A stretch of 17,621 bases of DNA, from positions 1-17,621 of the forward strand of contig UQWV01000042.1 in assembly GCA_900544845.1 (NCBI GenBank), read 5' to 3'. How positions within the stretch are numbered: the first letter of the stretch is position 1; the number at the start of each line of letters is the position of its first letter. The position numbers were made by a program, and so were the translations under genes. Origin of the DNA: an uncultured Collinsella sp. GTDB taxonomy: Bacteria; Actinomycetota; Coriobacteriia; Coriobacteriales; Coriobacteriaceae. The notes under the pieces are model-generated. The model was not told the DNA's origin, did not search any database, and worked only from the letters and a program-made list of their open reading frames with translations. This document shows positions 1 to 8,012 of this stretch, piece after piece.

Positions 1-103
1 GCCTGCCCGCCCCCCCCCAGGCCCAAATTATGGGCCCTGGGGCGGGGGCGCAACCCGCTAAAACCTTAAGCCCCCGCCCCTCCGGAGCCACACGGGAGGC
101 AGG
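1..103. repeat. GC-rich nested palindromic region
   Basis: Three pairings can be seen. Hairpin 1 pairs 15-25 with 31-42 (11 bp, one bulged C at 37, loop AATTA). Hairpin 2 pairs 39-49 with 70-80 (11 bp, perfect). An outer CCTGCC/GGCAGG pair joins 2-7 with 98-103. Hairpins 1 and 2 share bases 39-42 and so exclude each other. There is no T-run after either, so a plain intrinsic terminator is not obvious. The left neighbour is outside the window, so its role cannot be judged. It may be a dispersed repeat or an RNA regulatory structure. Confidence 0.45.
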
Positions 104-205
104 TTAACTAATTCGAGCCCGGCATTCAGAAAAGTCAGTGCAGCAAAATGGCGATGCAGATGGTGCGAACAAGAAAGGGGCACGTTGTTGGGACGCGCTC
201 TTTTA

Positions 206-272
206 AGTTGCGGTGGAATAGTTCCTGTTTTTGGGCTTGAAGGCCGATTTTAGGGACTATTTCACCGCAACT
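206..272. repeat. Imperfect inverted repeat, 20-bp arms
   Basis: Arm 206-225 pairs with arm 253-272 over 20 bp; the two differences are both G-T compatible. The 27-nt centre contains a smaller GGGCTT/AAGGCC pairing. It lies 17 bp beyond the stop codon of the minus-strand amidohydrolase. It could end that transcript, although the T-run is poor, or be a copy of a palindromic dispersed element. Apart from this and the palindrome at 1-103, nothing was recognised in the gene-free stretch 1-289. Confidence 0.6.
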
Positions 273-289
273 GAGGTGTGGATGTGGGG

Positions 290-1927
290 TTAGCGCTCGT
301 AAATCAAGTTACCTGCCAGGTAGGTGGCCTGAACCTTGGTGGCTTGCAGTTCTTGGGGGTCGATGGTGAGCGGGTTTTGGTCCAGGACTACCAGGTCGGC
401 ATACTTGCCGGGCTCCAAGCTGCCGAGGTTTTGCTCGTCGCCCGCTGCATAGGCGCTGCCCAGGGTGTAGTTGCGCAGGGCTGTTGCTGCATCGATGCGC
501 TCGCTCGGTAACCAGCCGCCCTCGGGCCAGTGGCTTTTGGGATCCTGGCGCGTGATAGCCGTGTAGAGCACGTTCATGCTTGTAACAGCTGTGATGGGGC
601 TATCGGTGCCGAAGGCTTGGCGGATGCCGCGCTGCTTATAGGTCGCAAACGGCCACATGATGCGGCTGCGTTCCAGGCCCAGATCGCGCTCGGGGCCGCC
701 CGGGTCGAGTGTAATGTGACAGGGCTGGCTCGAGGCAACGACGTTAAGCTTGCGTAGACGATCGATGTCCTCGGGCAAGAGGTTCTCCAGGTGCTCGAGC
801 GTGTTATGGCCGTGCTGGGGCAGGCCGTACAGGTCGGCGGCCTCCTCGAAGATATCCAGCGCGGCATGAATCGCACCGTCGCCGATGACGTGGATGCGCA
901 CGGTATGGCCGCGCTCCGCGGCCGCCAGAACCAGCTTGCGCATGCGCTCGGCAGGAACCGTCAGGCGACCTTGATCGCCCGGGAAGCGCGGGTTGGTATA
1001 GGGCTCGGTGAGATAGGCCGTGTGTTCGCTCGACACGCCGTCGAAGAACTGCTTAAAGCCTGGCGCCGAAAGCAGCGCGTTGTTCGCGTAACGTACCTGC
1101 AGCTCTTCCAAGCGCGATTGGTCATCCAGCAGCGTGGGAAACAAATGGGCTCGGATGCCCAACTTGCCGGCTGCCTGCAGTTTGTCGTAGACGTCGTCGC
1201 GGATAAAATCGCAGCCCGGCATGGGCATGAGCGACATATCGCATATCGAGGTGATGCCCTGCTCGGCCATCCGCCTCATTTGATCGGCGTAAGCGCTTGC
1301 GATGCGATCCTCGCCCAGCCACTCAAGGCAGCGCGGTAGCAGCTGCATGGCAGCCGCCTCGTGAGCAATACCCGTGAGCTCGCCGTTTGCATCCTTGTCG
1401 TAGCTGCCGCCCGCTGGCGGCTCGCTGTCGCGTGTGACGCCGAGCGCCTCGAGTGCGCGGCTGTTGAGCCAAAGCGTATGCCCGTCGCCCGAATACATAA
1501 CGCAGGGACGATCGGGGAATGCCGCATCGAGCGACGCCTTGGTAGGATGCTCGGGCGGGTCCCAACGGTAGTCGCGCCAGCCCTGCGTCACAACCCAAGC
1601 GTCATCGGGCAGGTCCTGGGAAAACTCGAGCGCGTGCTGCACCAGCGCAGCCTCGGACGTGCCCATATCCATGAGCATGTACGGCGAGGAGCCGACCGAG
1701 GTATGGAAGAAGTGCAGATGAGCGTCATGGAAACCTGGGCAGACAAACTGCTCGCCGTAGTCGATAACCGGCGTGGCGGCAGGCGCGGCGGCAATCACGT
1801 CATCGGGCGCACCGACTGCGACGATACGGTCGCCTGCGATGGCAATCGCCAGCTCGCGGGCGGTATCGATGCCGTCTTGCGCGGTAAAGACGTTCTTGGA
1901 GCGGATAATCCGATCGATATGTTGCAT
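290..1927 (-). CDS. YtcJ-like amidohydrolase (Amidohydro_3 family)
   Basis: Predicted cytosolic metal-dependent hydrolase of about 545 residues, a normal length for the family. Counting from the chosen start, the metal-binding HxH is at H70/H72 in GFHDAHLHF. The later ligands are H346 in IHVIGDG, H379 in NTLEHLEN and D442 in FGTDSP. K292 before FFDG lies where the family often has its modified lysine. A typical C-terminal LEPGKYADLVVLD segment closes the composite beta domain. Family members hydrolyse amide or formamide bonds of varied substrates, and the substrate cannot be read here. Starts at 1939, 1933 and 1927 are all in frame; 1927 was chosen because GGGGA lies just upstream and the product then begins like its relatives. 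The reading frame runs further upstream, but that part overlaps the divergent M20 gene and is not family-like. It is divergent from the M20 gene across about 170 bp, so co-regulation is possible. Confidence 0.9.
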   Translation of the reverse strand: MQHIDRIIRSKNVFTAQDGIDTARELAIAIAGDRIVAVGAPDDVIAAAPAATPVIDYGEQFVCPGFHDAHLHFFHTSVGSSPYMLMDMGTSEAALVQHALEFSQDLPDDAWVVTQGWRDYRWDPPEHPTKASLDAAFPDRPCVMYSGDGHTLWLNSRALEALGVTRDSEPPAGGSYDKDANGELTGIAHEAAAMQLLPRCLEWLGEDRIASAYADQMRRMAEQGITSICDMSLMPMPGCDFIRDDVYDKLQAAGKLGIRAHLFPTLLDDQSRLEELQVRYANNALLSAPGFKQFFDGVSSEHTAYLTEPYTNPRFPGDQGRLTVPAERMRKLVLAAAERGHTVRIHVIGDGAIHAALDIFEEAADLYGLPQHGHNTLEHLENLLPEDIDRLRKLNVVASSQPCHITLDPGGPERDLGLERSRIMWPFATYKQRGIRQAFGTDSPITAVTSMNVLYTAITRQDPKSHWPEGGWLPSERIDAATALRNYTLGSAYAAGDEQNLGSLEPGKYADLVVLDQNPLTIDPQELQATKVQATYLAGNLIYER

Positions 1928-2014
1928 GGGCATCCCCATCTCTGGCAGGAAATTCAACACCCCCGAGTGTACTCCCCCGCCCTTGTAACAAAACCCCAAG
2001 CGGCAAACGGCAAC

Positions 2015-2044
2015 TTTACCAGCCCTAGCGGCAGGTGGCATACT
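2015..2044 (+). promoter_or_regulatory. Candidate sigma-70 promoter for the M20 gene
   Basis: TTTACC (2015-2020) and CATACT (2039-2044) are separated by 18 bp, each matching four of six consensus positions. The predicted transcript would begin about 45 nt before the ATG at 2096. The match is modest. Confidence 0.35.
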
Positions 2045-2095
2045 GAAGAGAGCCTGTACGATTTTGCGATCAACCCAGCAAGGAGCAAATCGACC

Positions 2096-3559
2096 ATGAC
2101 GAAGACCAAGGCACAGCAGATTATGGCGGCGACCGAGGCTCGCGCGGCTGACGACGTCACCGCAGCCATCAAAGATATCGCTACCGAGTTTGAACCCTAT
2201 ATCATCAAGCAGCGCCGCCACTTCCATAAGCACCCGGAGCTGAGCCTCGCCGAGGAGCGCACGACCTCCGACATCGCCAACCAGCTCGACGCCATGAATA
2301 TCCCCTACGAGCGTCCGCTCAAGACCGGCTTGGTGGCAACGCTTCGCGGTACCGCGTCGGATGCCTACCACGAGGACGGCACGCCGCGCCGCCGCATCCT
2401 GCTGCGCGCCGACATCGACGCCCTGCCCGTCACCGAGCAGACCGGCGAGGAGTTTGCCAGCGTCAACGAGGGCTGCATGCACGCCTGCGGCCATGACTGC
2501 CACATCGCCATGATGCTCGGCACGCTGCAAATCCTGCGCCATATGACCGACGACATCCACGGCGAAGTCCGCATCGTCTTCCAGCCCAGTGAGGAAAACG
2601 GCCAGGGCGCCAAGCTCATGATCGGCACGGGCGTGCTCGACGGCGTCGATGGTGCCTACGCCGCGCATATCTGGAGCGAGGTTGACGCCGGCACCGTGAG
2701 CTGCGAGCCCGGACCGCGCATGGCCAATACCGACTGGTTCCGCATCGACGTCCGCGGCACCTCATGCCACGGCGCCATGCCCCAGCGCGGCCACGACGCC
2801 GTTATGGTTGCCGCCGAGATCGTCAACGCCCTGCAGACCATCGTTTCGCGCGAGATCAGCCCCTATGAGCCGGCTGTCATCACCGTCGGCGAGCTGCACG
2901 GCGGCACCGCGCGCAACGTTATCGCCGGCACGGCCTACCTCGCCGGCACGGTGCGCACCTACGGCGATTCGACCCACGAGGAAATGCCGGAGCTTATGCG
3001 CCGCATCGTGGAGCATACCGCGGCCGCCTTGGGCGCCGAGGCAGAGCTCACTGACTACACCATCGCCAACTACAAGGTCGAAAACGAGGTCGCCTCGAGC
3101 GAGCGCTGCCGTCAGGCTGTAATCAAATGCCTGGGTCCCACCGGTCAAGGCCATTACCGCGGCACGCTTTCGGGCGAGGATTTTTCGGAGTACCTGCGCC
3201 GCGTACCGGGCGTGCTCGCCTTTGTAGGTACGCGCAACCCCAAGATTGGCGCCACGTACGCCCAGCATTCCTGCTTTTACAAGATTGACGAGACCGTGCT
3301 GGCAAAGGGCTCCATGGTGGCCGCCCAGTATGCTATCGACTTTTTGGCCGAGCCCACGCAAGAGGAGCTCGACGGCCCCGCGATTACCGCGGTCGCCGAA
3401 ACCAACCCCGATCTGGCCGCCAAGTTGCGCTCTGCCAAGGCGACGACCGCCGAGGCTCGCGACGCCATCCATGATGCCCGAACGGCTCGCCATGCCGCAA
3501 TCAAGGGCATCCAAGAAGCCCGCGCTGCTGCACGCCGCGAGGAGAAGCACGACGAGTAA
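2096..3559 (+). CDS. M20D-family amidohydrolase / aminoacylase-like metallopeptidase
   Basis: A 487-residue protein of the M20D group (HipO, N-acyl amino acid and IAA-amino acid hydrolases), expected to release an amino acid from an N-acyl conjugate in the cytosol using two metal ions. Visible motifs are RRHFHKHPEL (40-49), RADIDALP (104-111), the ligand cluster HACGHDCH (129-136, C131 and H133), QPSEENGQGA with E166/E167, H191 in AAHI, the dimerisation-lid GTSCHGAMP (221-229), GEDFSEYL (360-367) and the final ligand H391 in AQHSCF. The start is set by AGGAG at 2081-2085, 10 nt before ATG; the longer upstream frame overlaps the divergent amidohydrolase. Family members usually stop near residue 420. 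Here about 65 further Ala/Arg/Glu-rich residues look helical and basic-acidic. Substrate unknown. Confidence 0.92.
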   Translation: MTKTKAQQIMAATEARAADDVTAAIKDIATEFEPYIIKQRRHFHKHPELSLAEERTTSDIANQLDAMNIPYERPLKTGLVATLRGTASDAYHEDGTPRRRILLRADIDALPVTEQTGEEFASVNEGCMHACGHDCHIAMMLGTLQILRHMTDDIHGEVRIVFQPSEENGQGAKLMIGTGVLDGVDGAYAAHIWSEVDAGTVSCEPGPRMANTDWFRIDVRGTSCHGAMPQRGHDAVMVAAEIVNALQTIVSREISPYEPAVITVGELHGGTARNVIAGTAYLAGTVRTYGDSTHEEMPELMRRIVEHTAAALGAEAELTDYTIANYKVENEVASSERCRQAVIKCLGPTGQGHYRGTLSGEDFSEYLRRVPGVLAFVGTRNPKIGATYAQHSCFYKIDETVLAKGSMVAAQYAIDFLAEPTQEELDGPAITAVAETNPDLAAKLRSAKATTAEARDAIHDARTARHAAIKGIQEARAAARREEKHDE

Positions 3560-3604
3560 TCGATTCGCTGGCATCTCGCAGTCATAGCCACATCGCGATG
3601 TCAA

Positions 3605-3640
3605 AGCGGGGGCGGACGTTTCGACACGTCCGCCCCCGCT
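3605..3640 (+). terminator. Strong hairpin, probable terminator of the M20 gene
   Basis: A perfect 15-bp stem (3605-3619 with 3626-3640) with a six-base TTCGAC loop starts 45 bp after the M20 stop codon. The following CATTTGTC is only mildly T-rich. It lies between convergent genes and, being a perfect palindrome, could act in both directions. Confidence 0.65.
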
Positions 3641-3652
3641 CATTTGTCAAGC

Positions 3653-3679
3653 GCTATTTCTAGCCCGTCCCCAAATAGC
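3653..3679 (-). repeat. Core-loop hairpin element A
   Basis: Stem GCTATTT/AAATAGC (3653-3659 with 3673-3679). Read on the minus strand, the 13-nt loop is GGGGACGGGCTAG. It lies 11 bp beyond the stop codon of the DUF4013-like gene, in gene orientation. It shares the loop core RGGGWCRGG with elements B-E, although the stem sequence is different. Confidence 0.55.
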
Positions 3680-3690
3680 AGGCGGCGTGG

Positions 3691-4992
<1,302 letters not shown>

Positions 4993-5141
4993 AGAATCAT
5001 CCCTTCGTATCTTGAGCGAATCACTTGGATCGCAAACGATGTCTTTAGCATCATTATTGCCCAATGTGGGGTCAAATACTCAAAGATGACCGATTTGCAA
5101 GGTACACGGCGCCAGCAGGCGGTTCGTTGAATACGTCTGTG

Positions 5142-6164
5142 CTAGTTCGTTCCGCGGAAGCCCTTGCCGACGATCTCGGAGCTGTCGACGATCGTGATAA
5201 AGGCACCCGGATCGACTTCGCGCGCGTAACGGCGCAGTTGCACGGCCTCGCGACGGCTCAGCACGCTCATGATCACCGTCACGCACTTGCCCGAGAAAGC
5301 ACCGTAGCCGCGGCTGATAGTCGCCGTGCGGTTGAGATGCTTGACGATAAACTCCTCGACCTTAAGGGGCTCGGAACAAATGACCGTGCAGACCTTACGA
5401 AGGTGAATGCTCTCGATGGCCTTGTCGACCACGAGCGTCTTGGCAAACAGGCCGAGCACGCAGTACAGACCGACGCGAGGGCCGTACAAGAAGGCCGCGA
5501 TGGTCACGATGCCGATATCGACCAACAGCAGCGCGCGGCCAATCTCGAGCGTCGTGCGGCGTTTGAGGATCATGGCAAGAATGTCCGTGCCACCCGTCGA
5601 GGCGCCGATGTCAAAGACAATGGCACTGCCGAGCGCCGGCAAGATGACGGCAAAGCACAGGTCGAGCCACATATCACCCGTCAGAGAGACATCAGTCGGA
5701 ATAAAGAGCTCAAACAGCGAAACATAGGCGGACAATGCAAACGAGGCGAAGACGCTCCACAGAATCGCCTTGCGCTCCAAAAAGATAAAGCCCAAAACGA
5801 CGAGAACCGCGTTAATAATCCACATAAAGACGCCGACGGGCAGGGTCGGGAACAGCGTGGACAGAATGACCGACACGCCCGAGGTGCCGCCAAAAGCAAA
5901 GTGATTAGGGGTTTTAAACGCAACGATGGCGAAGGCCGTAAGAATCAGACCCAGATTGAGCTCGGCAAAAAAGCGCGGGAAGCCTGGCTCCTGGCTGCGC
6001 TTTTGACCGGCACGCTCGCCGCGTTCGATATCGGTGCGATCAACCACGCGCTCCATCGGCACCACGGGAGGACGATGCACCTCCTCGGCAGCACGCGATG
6101 CCGCCTCTGCAGCGGCGGCCTCAATCGCCCATGCCTTGCTTTCTGTTTCGTGCTCGTCGGCCAT
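5142..6164 (-). CDS. YitT-family membrane protein (DUF161 + DUF2179)
   Basis: A 340-residue inner-membrane protein of the YitT group, whose transport or regulatory role is not settled. Residues 1-62 form a charged, Ala/Glu-rich cytosolic extension that most relatives lack. Residues 67-250 hold the membrane domain with the two characteristic Gly-rich motifs, FGGTSGVSV (91-99) and ASTGGTDILA (188-197). Residues 255-335 form the soluble DUF2179 domain (CTVICSEP to AFITIVDSSEIVGKGF). The start ATG follows GAGGAG by eight bases. The upstream neighbour on the same strand is the Asp23 gene, but a probable terminator at 6276-6316 separates them, so yitT is likely its own unit. Confidence 0.92.
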   Translation of the reverse strand: MADEHETESKAWAIEAAAAEAASRAAEEVHRPPVVPMERVVDRTDIERGERAGQKRSQEPGFPRFFAELNLGLILTAFAIVAFKTPNHFAFGGTSGVSVILSTLFPTLPVGVFMWIINAVLVVLGFIFLERKAILWSVFASFALSAYVSLFELFIPTDVSLTGDMWLDLCFAVILPALGSAIVFDIGASTGGTDILAMILKRRTTLEIGRALLLVDIGIVTIAAFLYGPRVGLYCVLGLFAKTLVVDKAIESIHLRKVCTVICSEPLKVEEFIVKHLNRTATISRGYGAFSGKCVTVIMSVLSRREAVQLRRYAREVDPGAFITIVDSSEIVGKGFRGTN

Positions 6165-6207
6165 TACGGCAACTCCTCGTTAACAATTTGGAAACAATGC
6201 GCTCATT

Positions 6208-6235
6208 AGGGTAACGCGGAACGTGGGGATTGCAA
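6208..6235 (-). promoter_or_regulatory. Weak candidate promoter for the yitT-type gene
   Basis: On the minus strand, TTGCAA (6235-6230) is followed after 16 bp by TACCCT (6213-6208), 44 nt before the ATG. The -35 is fair and the -10 poor. It is placed mainly by its position between the upstream terminator and the gene. Confidence 0.25.
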
Positions 6236-6275
6236 CCCTTAGTTAGACGAGCGGTATGACTATATCGGGAGCGTA

Positions 6276-6316
6276 CAAAAACAGCCGGCCACGCTTTTGC
6301 TTGCGCGGTCGGCCGT
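6276..6316 (-). terminator. Rho-independent terminator after the Asp23 gene
   Basis: Read on the minus strand, arm 6316-6303 pairs with 6294-6281 over 14 positions, with two G-T wobbles and one mismatch and an eight-base A-rich loop. It is followed by TTTTG. It lies about 55 bp beyond the Asp23 stop codon and downstream of hairpin element B, and should end the AmaP-DUF2273-Asp23 transcript. Confidence 0.7.
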
Positions 6317-6317
6317 T

Positions 6318-6373
6318 TAACGTTTTCGCAGATAAAACCTGCCAAAACAAACCTGTCCCTTTTTGGAAGGTTA
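6318..6373 (-). repeat. Core-loop hairpin element B with 3' extension
   Basis: Stem 6336-6347 with 6361-6372 (12 positions, one mismatch). The minus-strand 13-nt loop is AGGGACAGGTTTG. The outer end of the stem overlaps the TAA stop codon of the Asp23 gene (6371-6373). A further stretch down to 6318 is shared with element D: the two copies match at about 50 of 56 bases over 6318-6373 and 11188-11243, in opposite orientation. Confidence 0.75.
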
Positions 6374-6886
6374 TTCGTGCTGGCTGGTGCGGTGCTCGTA
6401 CTCCTCGGGGGTGATGACGTCCTCGATACGCAGGTTGACGCCCGCCACCTCAAGGCCGGTCATCGCGGCAAGGCGCTCGGTGACACGTACCTTGACATCG
6501 TCGAAGATCGCGGGCGCATAGGCGCCGTACTCGATAATGACGGAGATGTTGACGACCACGCGATTGTCATCGGTGACCTCGACCGTCACGCCCTTGGTCA
6601 GATTCTCGGCACCAAACTGCTCCTGCACAAAGTGCATGAGGTTACCCTTCATGCCCAGAACGTGCGGAACCTCGCGGGTGGCCATGGCAACGATCTTCTC
6701 GATCACACCGTTGGAATAGGTCAGCGAGTCCTCGGACTCGTCCGCTTCCTCGTCATCCTCATCCACATCGGACTCAGCCTCGACGAGCGCCTCATCCTCG
6801 AGCGTTACGTCCTCGGCCTCGGCGGTGACGGTCTCGTCTGCCTCGAGCTCGGTATCGGCCACATCGACCTTCGTATTAAAAGCCAT
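6371..6886 (-). CDS. Asp23/Gls24 family envelope stress response protein
   Basis: A 171-residue protein. Residues 57-160 form the Asp23 domain: YSNGVIEKIVAMATREVPHV at its start, then the VTVEVTDDNRVVVNISVIIEYG strands, and a LEVAGVNLRIEDV end. In Firmicutes this family sits at the membrane through AmaP and is linked to the envelope stress response. Both partner genes lie directly upstream here: AmaP and a DUF2273 protein, on the same strand. Residues 10-55 are an unusual very acidic Glu/Asp extension. The start ATG follows AAGGAGG at ideal distance. The gene is last in the operon, followed by hairpin element B overlapping its stop codon and a terminator. Confidence 0.93.
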   Translation of the reverse strand: MAFNTKVDVADTELEADETVTAEAEDVTLEDEALVEAESDVDEDDEEADESEDSLTYSNGVIEKIVAMATREVPHVLGMKGNLMHFVQEQFGAENLTKGVTVEVTDDNRVVVNISVIIEYGAYAPAIFDDVKVRVTERLAAMTGLEVAGVNLRIEDVITPEEYEHRTSQHE

Positions 6887-6930
6887 GGTTCCTCCTTATG
6901 CCTGCCGCGGATGCGACAGTCGAATACATA

Positions 6931-7308
6931 TTAGCGGCCGCTAAACAGACGGCCGAAGAAGTTGACGATCCCGTTCTCGCCGTCGCGAATTTGGCCGATC
7001 ACAGCGCCAATCAGCACGAAGAATGCAATGACGAGCGTGTCCCACAGGCCCAACGTGAGCACCAACACGGCGAGGACAAAGCCAGCGACGGCGCCGAGCG
7101 TGGTGTTGGGATGGCGCACAGCATAGCTCCAGATGGCAGCGCCCGTACCCTTGATGAGACCCATAGCCTCGTCAAAATCCGCGGCTGCCGCATCTTGCAA
7201 CTCGGTTGCCTCTGCTTTGGAATCAACAGGTTCGCTCGCCGGCGTGGCGCTCTGGTCAATCGTCAGGCGCGGCGTACGAGCGGTCTTATCTTGATTGGTA
7301 TCACTCAC
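6931..7308 (-). CDS. DUF2273 small membrane protein of the Asp23 module
   Basis: A 125-residue protein starting with GTG. GGAGG lies seven bases upstream, inside the end of the AmaP gene; start and preceding stop overlap by eight bases, so the two genes are probably translationally coupled. Residues 1-50 are a polar, Ala/Asp-rich cytosolic part. Residues 70-107 hold two closely spaced membrane segments (LGAVAGFVLAVLVLTLGLW and LVIAFFVLIGAVIG), followed by the family's conserved IRDGENGIVNFFGRLF end. DUF2273 proteins are usually about 60 residues, so the N-terminal half is extra. The longer reading frame to 7521 overlaps AmaP and was not used. Known context is with Asp23 and AmaP; molecular role unknown. 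Confidence 0.88.
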   Translation of the reverse strand: MSDTNQDKTARTPRLTIDQSATPASEPVDSKAEATELQDAAAADFDEAMGLIKGTGAAIWSYAVRHPNTTLGAVAGFVLAVLVLTLGLWDTLVIAFFVLIGAVIGQIRDGENGIVNFFGRLFSGR

Positions 7309-7846
7309 CGGAAACCTCCACGGTCTGGACGGTAGTCTTGGACGGCAAAAAACGGACGCGCGCGGTCGTACCCGGCGTGCCGAGCATGGTGTCGCAAGCT
7401 TCCTCGATGCGCTGTTGCATCGCGGTAGCCAGAGATGCCACGTCCTTATCGTCAAGCGCGATAGCCTCGACCTTAAATCGGACGTGCGAATCGTCGGGGC
7501 CTTGGACGCGGGCCTCAACATGCTCGACCATCACGCGGTCGTCGCGCTCGGCAGCAGCCCTGGCACACGAAGAAAGCGCCGCAAGGGTAACCTCGATATT
7601 GCGTTCCCCCGCCGGATGCACGCAGGACGGCTCGCGACGAGCAAACATCAGGCGGAAGAAGCTTACCAGCACGCCGATCGCCACAACTCCGCCGCATGCC
7701 GTCACGACAATGCGCGGCATGGGGTCGCGCATCAGCAGCATAAAGCGATACGTATACGGCCCCCAAAACTGGCAGACGAGCGTACCCAGCGCCACGATGG
7801 CGGCGGCAAGATACACAATCGCTAGGGCTCGTTTGAGTACGCGCAC
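7301..7846 (-). CDS. amaP: AmaP-like alkaline shock response membrane anchor protein
   Basis: A 181-residue protein, first gene of the AmaP-DUF2273-Asp23 operon. Two membrane segments lie at residues 7-28 and 44-66 and a short loop joins them. The cytosolic C-terminal domain of about 110 residues resembles an Asp23-type alpha/beta fold (ERNIEVTLAALSSC, HVRFKVEAIALDD, then TARVRFLPSKT). In Staphylococcus, AmaP anchors Asp23 to the membrane, and the gene order here supports the same job. The start is GTG at 7846, with AAGGGAG six bases upstream. The gene overlaps the DUF2273 start by eight bases. The name rests on topology and neighbours more than on conserved residues. Confidence 0.82.
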   Translation of the reverse strand: MRVLKRALAIVYLAAAIVALGTLVCQFWGPYTYRFMLLMRDPMPRIVVTACGGVVAIGVLVSFFRLMFARREPSCVHPAGERNIEVTLAALSSCARAAAERDDRVMVEHVEARVQGPDDSHVRFKVEAIALDDKDVASLATAMQQRIEEACDTMLGTPGTTARVRFLPSKTTVQTVEVSGE

Positions 7847-7896
7847 GTGGCGCTCCCTTCAAATCTCGGCTCTCGAAATGCAAAACGGTTCGCATC

Positions 7897-7902
7897 ATTA
7901 TA
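7897..7902 (-). promoter_or_regulatory. Candidate -10 box for the AmaP operon
   Basis: A perfect TATAAT is read on the minus strand, 51 nt before the AmaP GTG. It directly follows the presumed yebC terminator stem. Seventeen bases upstream is TAGAGC, a poor -35, which falls inside the terminator loop. Confidence 0.4.
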
Positions 7903-7943
7903 AAAGAGCCGGGTCCGGTGCTCTACGCACGCGGATCCGGCTC
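7898..7943 (-). terminator. Probable yebC terminator
   Basis: On the minus strand, GAGCCGGATCC-type arms (7943-7933 with 7916-7906, 11 positions, one mismatch) enclose a 16-base loop and are followed by TTTTAT. It lies 70 bp beyond the yebC stop codon. Confidence 0.6.
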
Positions 7944-8012
7944 ATCTATTCCACGAGGCTTGCATGCTCGCTTCATTATGCCCAGATATGCACGGCTTAA
8001 CCTGTGCGGGCG

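Noticed and set aside
1361..2095. Upstream extension of the M20 frame to 1361
   Set aside because: It lies antisense to the amidohydrolase; ATG at 2096 has AGGAG at a suitable distance and gives the family's normal N-terminus.
1940..2668. N-terminal extension of the amidohydrolase frame to 2668
   Set aside because: It is antisense to the M20 gene, is not family-like and has no ribosome site at the far start.
5070..5091. GGTCA-N12-TGACC dyad upstream of the DUF4013-like gene
   Set aside because: Five-base arms with a 12-base gap occur easily by chance, and no convincing promoter could be placed beside it.
5064..6209. Plus-strand open frame of 381 codons opposite the YitT-type gene
   Set aside because: The product is a charged shadow sequence with no family features, whereas the minus strand encodes a full YitT protein.
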